Assembly (NCBI RefSeq): GCF_052180275.1
Contig: NZ_CP197465.1
Span: 1,364,001-1,428,000, forward strand
Source of the DNA: Kumtagia sp052180275
GTDB lineage: Bacteria; Pseudomonadota; Alphaproteobacteria; Rhizobiales; Rhizobiaceae
DNA: 64,000 nucleotides
Direction: 5' to 3'
Made by a program: the position numbers and the translations under genes. The notes under the pieces are model-generated. The model was not told the origin of the DNA, searched no databases, and saw only the letters and a list, made by a program, of their open reading frames with translations. Shown here in pieces: positions 8,345 to 18,090 of the stretch; position 1 is the first letter of the stretch; each line of letters starts with the position of its first letter.

Positions 8345-9394
8345 CTAGTCCTGGCTCAGGAGTTCCGTGTAATGGCCGAGCCGGCCTTCGATCTCGCCGC
8401 TGGTCTGCAGCCCCAGTTCCATGAGCTGTTTGATCCTGGACTGCGCCTCCGGGCGCTGGACGGACGTGATGAACGCATCCCAGCCGGCGGCGATCTCCGG
8501 GTCGGAAGGCAAGCTCGCGAAGTCGACGAGCCGTTTGGTGTCGGCGATGGCCTGGCGGTCGAACGTCGTGATGCGCATGGCCAAGGCTTCGACAAAGCCG
8601 TCCAGTTGATCTTCCGGAAGCGCACGATTCACGTATCCGTACCTCTCGGCCAGTTCGCCGCCGATGTCGTCGGCACCGAGCAAGATTTCCAGCGCGCGCC
8701 CGCGGCCCATCAACCTCGGCAAGCGCGCCATCGGCCCGCCGCCCGGCACGAGTGCGGCCCCGACTTCCCATTGCGACAGGATCGCCTTTTCCCGGCTGGC
8801 GAACCGCATGTCGCTTGCCAGCGCGAGTTCGCTGCCCACGCCTGTGGCCCTGCCGCGGATCATCGCGATCGACACGACAGGCGCGCGGGAAATACGAACC
8901 AGCATATCGGGAAGCGGATGGAGCCCGGTCGGGCCGGCAGGCAGGCTCGTCGACTCGGACAAAGGCGGCGTGAAATTGTAGTGGGTGAGGAAGTAACCGG
9001 GAACCGCGCTGTCGAAGACCACAACCTTCAGTTCCGGATCATTCTCGATCTCGGTGACCACCTCGTTGAGCTGCGGTATGGTTTCCGGCCCGAAGATGTT
9101 GAAAGGCGGATTGTCGAAGGTGACGCGCCAGTAAGCGGGGGTGCGGCGTTCCACACGAACCTGCCTTGCGGATAATCTGGTGGCCTCGGGCGCCGCGCCT
9201 GCGGTTTCCTTAACCGCGATGTTCTTTGACGTTGCCGATGTAACCGAGCCCTCGGCCAAGGCAGGCGCGGCGCCCATCACGGCTGCGAGAAAAAGCGCTG
9301 TCGACGCAACCAGGTGTCTGGTGTTGCCTGCGATGTCAGGCAGGCAAGCGGTTTTCCCAATTTCGGCCATTGGCGTTGTTTCTTCCGATTTCAT
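8345..9394 (-). CDS. Enoyl-CoA hydratase/isomerase-family protein with N-terminal export signal
   Basis: A 349-residue protein. From about residue 75 it is a crotonase-fold domain: FDNPPFNIFGPETIPQLNEVV, then SIAMIRGRATGVGSELALASDMRFASR, the oxyanion-hole region of enoyl-CoA hydratases. Before it is an unusual N-terminus, with HLVASTALFLAAVMGAAPALAEG at residues 24-46 resembling a Sec signal peptide plus cleavage site. Crotonases normally act on CoA thioesters in the cytosol, so an exported one is odd. I set the start at the ATG at 9394, preceded by GAGGAAAACC. The frame is open to 9472, but the two upstream starts have no ribosome-binding site. A fused leader is the other explanation. Confidence 0.82.
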   Translation of the reverse strand: MKSEETTPMAEIGKTACLPDIAGNTRHLVASTALFLAAVMGAAPALAEGSVTSATSKNIAVKETAGAAPEATRLSARQVRVERRTPAYWRVTFDNPPFNIFGPETIPQLNEVVTEIENDPELKVVVFDSAVPGYFLTHYNFTPPLSESTSLPAGPTGLHPLPDMLVRISRAPVVSIAMIRGRATGVGSELALASDMRFASREKAILSQWEVGAALVPGGGPMARLPRLMGRGRALEILLGADDIGGELAERYGYVNRALPEDQLDGFVEALAMRITTFDRQAIADTKRLVDFASLPSDPEIAAGWDAFITSVQRPEAQSRIKQLMELGLQTSGEIEGRLGHYTELLSQD

Positions 9395-9509
9395 GGTGGT
9401 TTTCCTCATCTCTGTCCGCCAATCGACGGCGCTCACTTTCACGTCGCGGGCCGACCGAACGGTCCGGCCCACTGTTTCAGGTCTTGAGGAGGCGAGCCGC
9501 CCCGATCTG

Positions 9510-10811
9510 CTAGATTTGTTCGCGCAGCGGCCGGAAGGCGGCCCGCAATTCCTCGGAGAAGACCTTCGGCTGCTCCCAGGCTGCGAAGTGGCCGCCCTTG
9601 GCTGGCCGGTTGTAATAGATCAGCTTCGGATAAGCCTTTTCCGCCCAGCTTTTCGGAGCCTGGTAGATCTCGTCGGGAAACGCGCTGACGGCGACCGGGA
9701 TCTTGACGCCCCTGGGATCGAAAAAACCTCCCGACGGGAAGTGCGCGTTGTCCCAGTAAAGACGTGCGGAGGAGATCGCGGTGTTGGTCAGCCAGTAGAG
9801 CGTGACGTTGTCCAGCACATCGTCCTTGCTCAGCCCCTCGGCCTGTCCGTCGAAAACATGGGCGATCATCTGGTAGCTGCGGATGTCGTGGTCGAGCATC
9901 CATGCGGCCAAGCCGACCGGCGAGTCCACGATCCCGTACAGCGTCTGCGGCCGGTTGTTCATCTCGATCGCGTAACCCAAGCCGTTCTTGTAGAAGTCGT
10001 CGAGTTGTTCATAGGCTCGCTTCTCGTCCGGCGAGAGGCCGGCAGGGCGCGGGCCGCCGGCGGCGAGCGCCTTCGAGATATCGGCGGGGACGGTAGCCGC
10101 CATGTTGGTGTGGATGCCCAGCAGTCCGGGCGGCTCCTGCAGCGCCATCTGCTCGGTCACGGCGTTGCCCCAGTCGCCGCCCTGCGCGACATATTTCGTG
10201 TAGCCGAGGCGCTGCATCAGCGTCGCCCACGCCTTGGCGATGCGGACGGGAGTCCATCCCGGCGCCGTGGGCTTGCTGGAAAAGCCGTAGCCCGGCAGCG
10301 ACGGGATAACCACATGGAAGGCGTCCGCCTCGCTGCCGCCCTGCGCGGTCGGATTGGTCAGCGGCTCGATAATCTTCATCTGCTCGATGATCGAACCGGG
10401 CCAACCATGCGTCACGATGATCGGCAGCGCATTTTCGTGCCTGGAACGCACGTGGATAAAGTGGATGTCCAGCCCGTCGATCTCGGTTGTGAATTGAGGC
10501 AAGGCATTGAGCCGCGCTTCCATCTTGCGCCAGTCGTAGTCCGTCGCCCAATGCTCAGCGAGTTTCTGAGCCGTCGCGAGCTGCACGCCCTGCGTGCTGT
10601 CGGCAACGGTCTCCTTGTCTGGCCAATAAGTCGCCGCAACGCGCCGGCGCAGGTCATCGAGACGCTCCTGCGGGAAGTGGATGCTGAAGGGACGGATGGA
10701 TGCATCCGCGGCAGCCGCATGGAACGTGCCGGGAATCAGGCCGAGTACGGCGGATGCAGCGGCCGTGGCGAGCAGTTCGCGCCGCGTCGTCGATAGCAAG
10801 ATTGCTGACAT
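9510..10811 (-). CDS. Exported epoxide hydrolase with EHN N-terminal domain
   Basis: A 433-residue protein. A Tat-type leader (TTRRELLATAAASAVLG, residues 7-23) precedes an EHN domain (IRPFSIHFPQERLDDLRRRVAATYWPD) and an alpha/beta hydrolase core. Visible residues are HGWPGSIIEQMKII (oxyanion hole), GGDWGNAV with the Asp nucleophile, and GGHFAAWEQP with the base His. This is the juvenile-hormone/microsomal-type epoxide hydrolase family. I chose the ATG at 10811 because AGGAGG lies 5 nt upstream. First gene of the six-gene minus-strand cluster, divergent from the large regulator at 11093. The physiological epoxide is unknown. Confidence 0.9.
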   Translation of the reverse strand: MSAILLSTTRRELLATAAASAVLGLIPGTFHAAAADASIRPFSIHFPQERLDDLRRRVAATYWPDKETVADSTQGVQLATAQKLAEHWATDYDWRKMEARLNALPQFTTEIDGLDIHFIHVRSRHENALPIIVTHGWPGSIIEQMKIIEPLTNPTAQGGSEADAFHVVIPSLPGYGFSSKPTAPGWTPVRIAKAWATLMQRLGYTKYVAQGGDWGNAVTEQMALQEPPGLLGIHTNMAATVPADISKALAAGGPRPAGLSPDEKRAYEQLDDFYKNGLGYAIEMNNRPQTLYGIVDSPVGLAAWMLDHDIRSYQMIAHVFDGQAEGLSKDDVLDNVTLYWLTNTAISSARLYWDNAHFPSGGFFDPRGVKIPVAVSAFPDEIYQAPKSWAEKAYPKLIYYNRPAKGGHFAAWEQPKVFSEELRAAFRPLREQI

Positions 10812-11092
10812 GGTGTCCTCCTGTGCCGAACCGTCCATCAACAGGCGGTTCCGAATGAGCTTTCGATGGCTGCGGGCCAGTTGTTGCCCGACAAGGAGAA
10901 GTTAGGCGCAGTCGAATCCAGGGTCGAATTAAGCTCCGTGAGGAAATCTGAAATGTTCTGAAGTGGTCGCAGAACCTGCCTCGTGGGACAGATACCGCCC
11001 GATGCGCCAAAAGAAGGCTATCGGCCATTGCACTTGCGAGCGGCTTGGTCCTAACTGAATAGTTATAATTCCGAAGAACCGAGATTATTGCC
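10812..11092. promoter_or_regulatory. Divergent promoter region between hydrolase cluster and regulator
   Basis: 281 nt separating the epoxide-hydrolase operon (minus) from the winged-helix regulator (plus). A good -10-like TATAAT is at 11064-11069, about 24 nt before the regulator start. Near the operon start there is an inverted repeat GAACCG(10828-10833)...CGGTTC(10846-10851), which could be an operator. No other gene is visible. Confidence 0.4.
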
Positions 11093-13942
11093 TTGGGGCA
11101 GATCGAACCACGCGTGTTTGAATCCCGCGGCTGGGAGGTCGATCTCGCGAAGCGAGAGTTGCGCGCACATGGCGCGGCGATTCCGGTCGGCAGCCGTGCC
11201 TTCGAGATCATCGAGACGCTGCTCGAATCGGCGGGCGAACTGGTGACCAAGGAAGACCTGATGAGGCGGGTCTGGCCGGGTCTCGTCGTAGAGGACAACA
11301 CGGTCCAGGTCCATATCGCCGCGATCCGCAAGGCGCTCGGCGCCGATCGCAGCATGCTGATGACGATCTCCGGGCGCGGCTACAGGCTGCTGGGCGACTG
11401 GACGACCCGCAAGGAGATTCTGCCGGCAGCACCGGATGCGCCCGAGCGCGTGCGGTCGGCGGCGCATCCTTTCCTGACCAATGTCCCGGTGGCCGCCTCG
11501 GCTCTCGTCGGGCGGGAGACGGCAGTCCAGCAGTTGCGCGATCTTGTCTCCGCCTACCGTGTGGTGACCCTCACGGGGCCGGGCGGCATCGGCAAGACAG
11601 TGCTGGCGTCCGAAGTCGCGCGCAGGCTGTTCCCGACACTCGAAGGCGACGTCCTGTTCGTCGAACTGGTTTCGCTGTCGGATCCCGGCCTGGTGCCGTC
11701 GACGGTCGCTCATGTCCTCAATGTGCATCTGCATGGCGACGAGGTATCCGCGCAGTCGGTGGCGCGGGCGATCGGCGACAAGCGGGTCCTGCTCGTGCTC
11801 GACAATTGCGAGCACGTCATCGATGCTGCTGCGACGACGGCCGAAATCCTGGTGAGCTTGTGCCCGCACGTGTCGGTGCTTGCGACGAGCCGGGAACTGC
11901 TTCGCATCGAGGGCGAGTTCGCCTATCGCGTCCCGGCGCTCGATGTGCCGGCACAGGATGCGGATGGTCCTGGCGATGTGCTGGACCACAGCGCGGTGCA
12001 GCTGTTCGTCGCCCGGGCGCGGTCGCTCCGTGCGGACTTCCTGCCGGAAGGCGACAAGCTTCCGGCGATAGCCGCGATTTGCCGGCAGCTCGACGGCATA
12101 CCGCTCGCCATAGAGTTCGCAGCGGCCCGGGCTGCGACGCTCGGCATCCAGCAGGTCGCAGGGCGCCTCGACGATCTCTTCGCGCTGCTTACCAGCGGCC
12201 GGCGCACCGCGCTGCCGCGGCACCAGACACTGCGTGCGGCGCTGGACTGGAGCTATGAGTTGCTGCCCGATGCGGAGCGGCGGCTGCTTCGGCACCTCGC
12301 GATCTTTCCCGCGGGCTTCACGCTCGAGGCGGCCACGGCGGTGATGAGCGACAGGGAATCGAGTGTTGCGCTTGGCATTTCAAGTCTGGTCCTGAAATCT
12401 CTGGTGGCATTGGATGGATCGGAGACTGCTCCGCGCTGGCGGCTGCTCGAGACGGTCCGGGTATATTCGCTGGAGAAACTGGCGGATAGCGGCGAACACG
12501 GACGGGCGATGCGCCGCCTGGGGGAGTTCTGCCTGGCTCTGTTTGCTTCGTTCGCGAAGGAGGACGAGCTTCAGGGGGCAATCGACGATCTCGCCAACTA
12601 CCGCCGCGAAATCGGCAATCTTCGCGCGGCGCTGAAGTGGACTTTCGCGACTGGCGGCGATGTCGTGCTGGGGGTGGAAATTGCCGCCGCCGCAAGCGAT
12701 TTCTGGGTCGCCGTGTCGAGGGTCGCAGAGGCCGGCGAGTGGGCAGCGACGGCGCTCTCTCACATCGGCGGGTCGGCGGGAACTCGTGCGGAAATGGTCC
12801 TGCGATGCAGCCTCGGCTTCGCGCTGATCTATACCCAGGGGATGAGCGCCCGCGCCCGGGAGATGCTCATGGAGGCGCTGGCGCTGGCGCGGGCATTCGA
12901 GGATTTCGACTATCAGCAGCGCGCAACCTGCGGCCTGTGGCTTTTTTCCGCCCGCTCGATGGCCTTGAACGACGCGCTGGCCTTCGCGCGCGAACACGAA
13001 GAGGTTGCCAAGGGCCGTGACTTCCAGTCCCGGGCAACCGCGGCCTGGCTGGTGGGGATACCCCAGACATACGTGGCGGCGCATGTCGAGGCCGGCGAAC
13101 GGCTGCAGTGGGCGATCGACCACTATCCCGCCGCCAGGCGCCGTCTCGACATGATGCGGCTCGGCGCCGACGTCCGGTCCTCGGCGCTGGCGCACAACAC
13201 GGTCAATCTTCTGTCGCAAGGCCTTCTCGATGCCGCCTCGCGGACGGCGGAGAGCGCGATCGAAGAGGCGCGAGAAACCAGCCAGCCGTTCGCCCTGTGC
13301 GTCGCGCTGGCCTGGGCGGCCGGTTTCGTGTCGCTGAGCCTGGGTGAATTCGACAGGGCGAGGGATTTTGGCGAGGAACTTGTCGATCATGCTTTCAAGC
13401 ACGGCTTGCGCCCGTTCCACGCGGCTGGCCGCTGCGTCAGGGGCAGCCTTGCGGCGAGGCGTGGGGAAGCCGAGGCCGGGGTTGAAGCGCTCCGCTCCGG
13501 CCTCGCCGAAATGCAACAGGCAAAATACCTGCTGTTCTATCCGTTTTTCCGGACGGAACTCGCCTCGGCGCTCAGTGGGATGGGCCGTTTCGACGACGGT
13601 CTTGGCGAGATCGATGAGGCGCTGCGTTTTGCGATGGAGACCGAGTATTTCTGGTACGTGCCGGAAATCCTGAGGACCAAGGGCGAGTTGCTGGCAAGGC
13701 GAGGCTCGGACGACCCGGCGTCGATCGAGCATCTGTTCCGCCAGTCGATGAGACAGGCGAACGAGCAGCAGGCGATCTATTGGGAATTGTCTGCGGCGAC
13801 CAGCCTCGCGGAGCTTTTGCAGCGTCAGCGAAGGGAAGGGGAGGCGTTTTCGGTCCTCTCTCCGGTATACAGCCGTTTTACCGAAGGATTTTCCGCGTCG
13901 AGGGTGATGCGCGCCAAGGCGCTGTTGGATGAATTGACCTAG
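11093..13942 (+). CDS. Winged-helix regulator with NTPase and TPR-like domains
   Basis: A 949-residue signal-transduction protein. Residues 1-105 form an OmpR/CadC-type winged helix (ELVTKEDLMRRVWPG, NTVQVHIAAIRKALG, ISGRGYRLLG). A STAND/NB-ARC-like ATPase follows, with Walker A GPGGIGKT at about 161-168, Walker B VLLVLDNCEHV near 235, then LATSRELLRIEGE and the GIPLAIEFAAAR block. The C-terminal half is helical repeats, probably TPR. The start is TTG with only a weak upstream GAG; no better codon precedes the winged helix. Proteins of this plan oligomerise on ATP and an inducer. Divergent from the exported-hydrolase cluster, which it probably activates; inducer unknown. Confidence 0.87.
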   Translation: MGQIEPRVFESRGWEVDLAKRELRAHGAAIPVGSRAFEIIETLLESAGELVTKEDLMRRVWPGLVVEDNTVQVHIAAIRKALGADRSMLMTISGRGYRLLGDWTTRKEILPAAPDAPERVRSAAHPFLTNVPVAASALVGRETAVQQLRDLVSAYRVVTLTGPGGIGKTVLASEVARRLFPTLEGDVLFVELVSLSDPGLVPSTVAHVLNVHLHGDEVSAQSVARAIGDKRVLLVLDNCEHVIDAAATTAEILVSLCPHVSVLATSRELLRIEGEFAYRVPALDVPAQDADGPGDVLDHSAVQLFVARARSLRADFLPEGDKLPAIAAICRQLDGIPLAIEFAAARAATLGIQQVAGRLDDLFALLTSGRRTALPRHQTLRAALDWSYELLPDAERRLLRHLAIFPAGFTLEAATAVMSDRESSVALGISSLVLKSLVALDGSETAPRWRLLETVRVYSLEKLADSGEHGRAMRRLGEFCLALFASFAKEDELQGAIDDLANYRREIGNLRAALKWTFATGGDVVLGVEIAAAASDFWVAVSRVAEAGEWAATALSHIGGSAGTRAEMVLRCSLGFALIYTQGMSARAREMLMEALALARAFEDFDYQQRATCGLWLFSARSMALNDALAFAREHEEVAKGRDFQSRATAAWLVGIPQTYVAAHVEAGERLQWAIDHYPAARRRLDMMRLGADVRSSALAHNTVNLLSQGLLDAASRTAESAIEEARETSQPFALCVALAWAAGFVSLSLGEFDRARDFGEELVDHAFKHGLRPFHAAGRCVRGSLAARRGEAEAGVEALRSGLAEMQQAKYLLFYPFFRTELASALSGMGRFDDGLGEIDEALRFAMETEYFWYVPEILRTKGELLARRGSDDPASIEHLFRQSMRQANEQQAIYWELSAATSLAELLQRQRREGEAFSVLSPVYSRFTEGFSASRVMRAKALLDELT

Positions 13943-14359
13943 GCCGCGCCAGTCGGAGACGGTTCTCCGACCTGACCTTGGTTGCGAGCTGGCCAACGCC
14001 CGGAGCTTCCTGACCACCGGTGTCAAGACCGTGCTGGGTTCGGCGGGAGCAAGGTCCGGCCCGGACAGGGCCGCCTTGCCTAACTCACCAGTGGACGGGC
14101 ACGGATCACCGTCCTGTCAACGCGCTCCGGCGGTGGGTAATTTGGTTGCCAGTGGCCCGGGGCTCTGCTGCCTTAGGCTTGTCCCGTCACGTCGATCGGT
14201 ATTCGAGCCCGAAGCTTGATTCCTGTCACCAGCAGCACGGCCGCGCCGCGGCCGGCTTTACTCGGAGCGCCCGCGCATAGGCTTTCCGGCAATTCCGGCG
14301 ATGACCGACGGTCCCGGCTCCGCTAGCAAATCTTCGCGGCCCAGCGGATCGGACTGGAG
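13943..14359. other. Intergenic region with weak terminator hairpin
   Basis: 417 nt between the regulator and the convergent hybrid kinase. An 8-bp hairpin (GTCGGAGA/TCTCCGAC, 4-nt loop) at 13954-13973 lies 11 nt after the regulator stop and may end its transcript, although no T-run follows. I recognise nothing else in this stretch. Confidence 0.5.
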
Positions 14360-16636
14360 TCATCCGCCGTTGGACGGAGCGAGGGCGGCGATGGCCTCGC
14401 GGATGGTTTCCCGCGAGAACGGCTTTTCGACCACCGGCCGTCCCGACCGTTCCAGGAAACGGGCCGCAGAACTGCCCAGCGTGTCGCCGGTGACGAAGAC
14501 GAAGCGGTCAGCTGCCGCGGGGACCCTCTCCCGCGCCCAATCGTATAAAGCGGGGCCGTCCGTGTTCGGCATTCTCAGATCGCAGAAGATCGCATCGAAC
14601 GAGGTTGCAAGCATGGCCTGCTTGGCATGCGCGCCGTCCGCGACGGTGATGACTGAAAACCCCTCGGTCTCCAGGAACAGGGCGACCATCTCGGCGACGT
14701 CCGGCTCGTCGTCGACGACAAGGGCGGTGCGGCCGACACCGCCTTTTGAAAACGGGGTCTCACCTCCCTCGGATTCGGTGACGGTGCCGGTCTCGATTGG
14801 CAGCCGCAAGCGGAAATGCGCCCCACTGCCATTGTCCAGAAGCTCCAGCCTGCCATTGTGAGCCCGCACGACGCCCAGCGAGAAGGCCAGCCCTATCCCG
14901 GTGCCCACGCCCTGCGGCTTGGTCGTGAAGAACGGATCGAATATCCGGCTGCGTATCTCCCGCGACACGCCGGGGCCGTTATCGGAGATGAGGATATCGA
15001 TTTCGTTGTCGACGAGGCTTGTCTCGATGGCGATTCGTCGCGGCTCGGGTATCTCCTGCAGCGCTTGCTGGGCGTTGACGATAAGGTTGAAGAGCACCTG
15101 ATGCATCTGGTCGGGGTCGACCTCGAGCGGCGGCAGGCCGTCGGCCAATTGCGTGCTGACCTCGATGCCGGCCGTGCGCAGGCCGTAGCCGGCCAGGTCG
15201 AGAGCGGCGCGGATCAGGTCGTTGGCGTCGATGCTGCGGCGCTCCGGCTTGCGTTCGCGCGCCATGGCGAGGAACGTCTTGACGATGCGCGCGCAGCGCT
15301 CCGCGGCGCGCTTGATCCTGCCGGCGCGTTCGGCCTGGATCGTGCCGGCAAGCTGTTCTTCGAGCACGAAGGCCTGCGCGACCACGACCGCCAGCGGGTT
15401 GTTGAGTTCGTGGGAAACGCCGGCAAGCAGCGAGCCGAGCGCGTTGAGCCGCTCGCTCTGTGCGAGCGCCTCGCGCGATCGCGCCAGTTCTGCCTCCGCC
15501 GCCCTCGTCGCGGTGAGATCCACAATGCTACCGACGATCACCTGCTGGCCATCCATCTCGACATGGCGCCAGCTGAGTGCGGCCGGGAACACCGAACCGT
15601 CGAGCCTGCGGAAATGCGCTTCCACGCCGTCGACCCGCGCAAGCGAACGCGACATCGCGTTGATGCGTTGATAGTCTTCTCGGCTCGCGAACCAGCGGTG
15701 CTGCAGGAACCGCTCCTCGTCGCCGTCGCCGACGCCCATCATCTCGCGAAATGCCGGGTTGGCCACGATCAGCTGATTGCGCTGATCGATGAAGACGACG
15801 GGGACCGGGTGGTGGTGGGTCACGGCGCGGAAGCGCCTTTCACTCTCCGCCAGCCGCTCGGCGGATCGCTTGAGTTCGGTGATGTCGATATCGAAGCCGC
15901 CGATGCGCGCCTGCTGCTGGTCTTCCCATTGGACCGGGAAGCGCACCACCAGGCTCCAGGCATATTCGGCCGCCTGGCTCAGGAATTCCTCGAAAGCGTT
16001 CGGCTGCCCCGCCTCGAGAACGCGGCGGTCGTTCTCGGCGATCATCGCGGCTTCGTCATGGCCGAATATGTCGGCGGCCGAAAGCCCGATCGCTTCCTCT
16101 GCCGGTCGGCCGAAGACCTTCCCCATTTCGGGGTTGGCCATCACGTAGCGGCCGTCGATGTCCTTGAGATACATGCCGATGGGCGCATGCCGCATGAAAG
16201 CTTCCAGCCGCGCCTGGCTGGCGAGCAGGGCGGCGTCTGCGGCGCGGCGCTCCGAAAGGTCGCGCAGGCACGCGGTGAAGAACCGCCGGCCGCCGCTCCA
16301 CGCCTCGGTGATCGCAAGCTCCACCGGAAATTCACTGCCGTCGGCGCGCATCGCCGTCTGTTCCACACGCCGGCCGAGGAGGCGTGGCCCGCGGCCATCC
16401 AGATAGGCGGCATGACCGATCGTGTGGGCGTCGCGCAGACGCGGCGGAACGATGAGTTCGGAAATCTGGGCACCGATCGCAACGCCCCGGGGATATCCGA
16501 AGGTTGCTTCCGCTGCCGGATTGAACTCGACGACGCGTCCGGTCTCGTCGGTGACGATGATGCAGTCCAGCGAAGAACTGATCACCGATGCGAGGATCGC
16601 ATCGGCGGAAGCGGTTGCGGTGTCGGACTTTTCCAA
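14360..16636 (-). CDS. PAS-domain hybrid histidine kinase with C-terminal receiver
   Basis: A 758-residue cytosolic sensor kinase with no membrane segment. PAS modules lie at about 15-130 (SLDCIIVTDETGRVVEFNPAAE), 140-260 (RHAPIGMYLKDIDGRYVMANPEM) and 265-385. The HisKA box is LAGVSHELNNPLAVVVAQ (His near 408). The ATPase domain shows NLIVNAQQAL, DNGPGVS and GTGIGLAFS. A receiver at about 640-755 has LVVDDEPDV, the phospho-acceptor Asp in FCDLRMPNTDG (near 685) and the Lys in VEKPFSRE. The start is TTG at 16636, with GGAGGGGAG just upstream. No cognate DNA-binding regulator is adjacent, so the partner is unknown. Confidence 0.9.
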   Translation of the reverse strand: MEKSDTATASADAILASVISSSLDCIIVTDETGRVVEFNPAAEATFGYPRGVAIGAQISELIVPPRLRDAHTIGHAAYLDGRGPRLLGRRVEQTAMRADGSEFPVELAITEAWSGGRRFFTACLRDLSERRAADAALLASQARLEAFMRHAPIGMYLKDIDGRYVMANPEMGKVFGRPAEEAIGLSAADIFGHDEAAMIAENDRRVLEAGQPNAFEEFLSQAAEYAWSLVVRFPVQWEDQQQARIGGFDIDITELKRSAERLAESERRFRAVTHHHPVPVVFIDQRNQLIVANPAFREMMGVGDGDEERFLQHRWFASREDYQRINAMSRSLARVDGVEAHFRRLDGSVFPAALSWRHVEMDGQQVIVGSIVDLTATRAAEAELARSREALAQSERLNALGSLLAGVSHELNNPLAVVVAQAFVLEEQLAGTIQAERAGRIKRAAERCARIVKTFLAMARERKPERRSIDANDLIRAALDLAGYGLRTAGIEVSTQLADGLPPLEVDPDQMHQVLFNLIVNAQQALQEIPEPRRIAIETSLVDNEIDILISDNGPGVSREIRSRIFDPFFTTKPQGVGTGIGLAFSLGVVRAHNGRLELLDNGSGAHFRLRLPIETGTVTESEGGETPFSKGGVGRTALVVDDEPDVAEMVALFLETEGFSVITVADGAHAKQAMLATSFDAIFCDLRMPNTDGPALYDWARERVPAAADRFVFVTGDTLGSSAARFLERSGRPVVEKPFSRETIREAIAALAPSNGG

Positions 16637-16963
16637 GAGAGGCTCCCCTCCTAAGGGTCTAACACGCCGACCTCCGTATTCAACACTGTCGTTCCTTCGA
16701 TGCAAGGAAGGTTTCGGCCGAAGCGGTACCGGCCCGGCTGCCTGCCGCTATCGCACCGCTGCCGGCAATGCGGGCTGAGCTCTGCCGGCGGGTGCTGGAA
16801 AACGCGGCACGTCGGCCCTGCGATGGAGCCGGTCCGCTTCTTCCGTCATCGAATCAGGTGAAGCTCATAGGCATTGCACATGATTGCGCACCGGTCGCAT
16901 GATCCAACGGTTCGCCCTTCCCGATGCCATCCTGGCCATGCGGCTTTCAGGCTTGTCGCCGCT
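16637..16963. other. Intergenic region, no recognisable gene
   Basis: 327 nt between the hybrid kinase start and the end of the ABC ATPase gene. It should contain the kinase promoter and the 3' end of the ABC operon. I found no convincing terminator with a T-run and no coding signal. Confidence 0.5.
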
Positions 16964-18064
16964 TCATCCCAGCTTTCTGCCGCTCACCGGATCGAGGAGG
17001 ACACAGCCTTGCGGATCGAATGAAACCGAAACAGTCGCGCCTTCCGGCCAAAGCTGTCCGGCGATCGGGTTGACGGCCCGGAGTGTCAACGCTCCGCCCG
17101 CATCGATCTCGTAGGCGGCGTTGCCGCCGAGGTACGCCGCCGACACCACGCGCCCCGGAAATGTGTTGGGACCGGCGTCCGCGGAGGCGTCCCCGACCTT
17201 CAGGCGCTGCGGCCGGATGACCATCCTGACGCCGTCGCCCGGCTTCAGATGCCAGGGCGCGGCAACCCTGATCGTCCGGTCGCCGGCAATCGAGACCGAC
17301 GCTATGCCTTCGGCGAAAGCGGTGACCGCGCCGTCAACGATGTTGGCCTTGCCGAGAAAACTCGCGACGAAGCTGGTGTCCGGTTGCTCGTAAACCTGGC
17401 TCGGCGTTCCGATCTGTTCGATACGGCCGGTGTTCATCACCACGATCTGGTCGGACATGGCCAACGCTTCTTCCTGGTCGTGGGTTACGAAGATCGCGGT
17501 GATGCCGGTCTCTCGCTGGATCTTCTTGATCTCGCCGCGCATCTCTTCGCGCATATTCGCGTCGAGGGCCGAGAGTGGTTCGTCCATCAGCAGCACTTCG
17601 GGCTCGAAAACGATGGCGCGCGCCAGCGCTATGCGCTGCTGCTGGCCGCCGGAGAGTTGGTGCGGCAGCTTGCGTTCGCTGCCCGGCAGGCGGACCATCT
17701 CCAGCGCCCGGCCGACCCTGCGGACGATCTCGGGTTTCGGCACGTTGCGGTACTTCAGGCCGAAGGCGACGTTGTCGAAGACGCTCTTGTGCGGAAACAG
17801 CGCGTAGTTCTGGAAGACCAGGCCGATGTTGCGCTTGTAGATCGGCACCTGGTCGATGCGCTTGCCGCCGATGGCGATCCTGCCTGCCGATATGGCGACA
17901 AGGCCGGCAATGGCGCGCAGCACCGTCGTCTTGCCGCAGCCGGACGGGCCGAGCAGCGTGACGAAGCGCCCCTTGCCGATCGACAGGGAGAATTTCTTCA
18001 CGGCGTTGAAATTGCCGTAGTCGATGTCGACGTCCTGGAATTCGACGGCAGGACTGTCCATCAA
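16964..18064 (-). CDS. ABC transporter ATP-binding protein (spermidine/putrescine PotA type)
   Basis: A 366-residue ATPase. Walker A GPSGCGKTT lies near residues 39-47, the Q-loop in FQNYALFPHKSVFDNVAFGL, the signature LSGGQQQR near 135, Walker B VLLMDEPLSALD near 160, and the switch His in FVTHDQEEALA. A C-terminal TOBE-type domain (PGRVVSAAYLGGNAAYEI) is typical of the PotA/FbpC/MalK group. It is last in a five-gene minus-strand operon, separated from the binding-protein gene by a 16-bp stem-loop. It energises the two permeases encoded upstream in the operon. Confidence 0.92.
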   Translation of the reverse strand: MMDSPAVEFQDVDIDYGNFNAVKKFSLSIGKGRFVTLLGPSGCGKTTVLRAIAGLVAISAGRIAIGGKRIDQVPIYKRNIGLVFQNYALFPHKSVFDNVAFGLKYRNVPKPEIVRRVGRALEMVRLPGSERKLPHQLSGGQQQRIALARAIVFEPEVLLMDEPLSALDANMREEMRGEIKKIQRETGITAIFVTHDQEEALAMSDQIVVMNTGRIEQIGTPSQVYEQPDTSFVASFLGKANIVDGAVTAFAEGIASVSIAGDRTIRVAAPWHLKPGDGVRMVIRPQRLKVGDASADAGPNTFPGRVVSAAYLGGNAAYEIDAGGALTLRAVNPIAGQLWPEGATVSVSFDPQGCVLLDPVSGRKLG

Positions 18065-18090
18065 GTGCCCCTGGCGATGGAGAAAGAGCC

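Noticed and set aside
14816..16654. 612-codon plus-strand open frame opposite the hybrid kinase
   Set aside because: Antisense shadow; the minus strand has intact HisKA, ATPase and receiver motifs.
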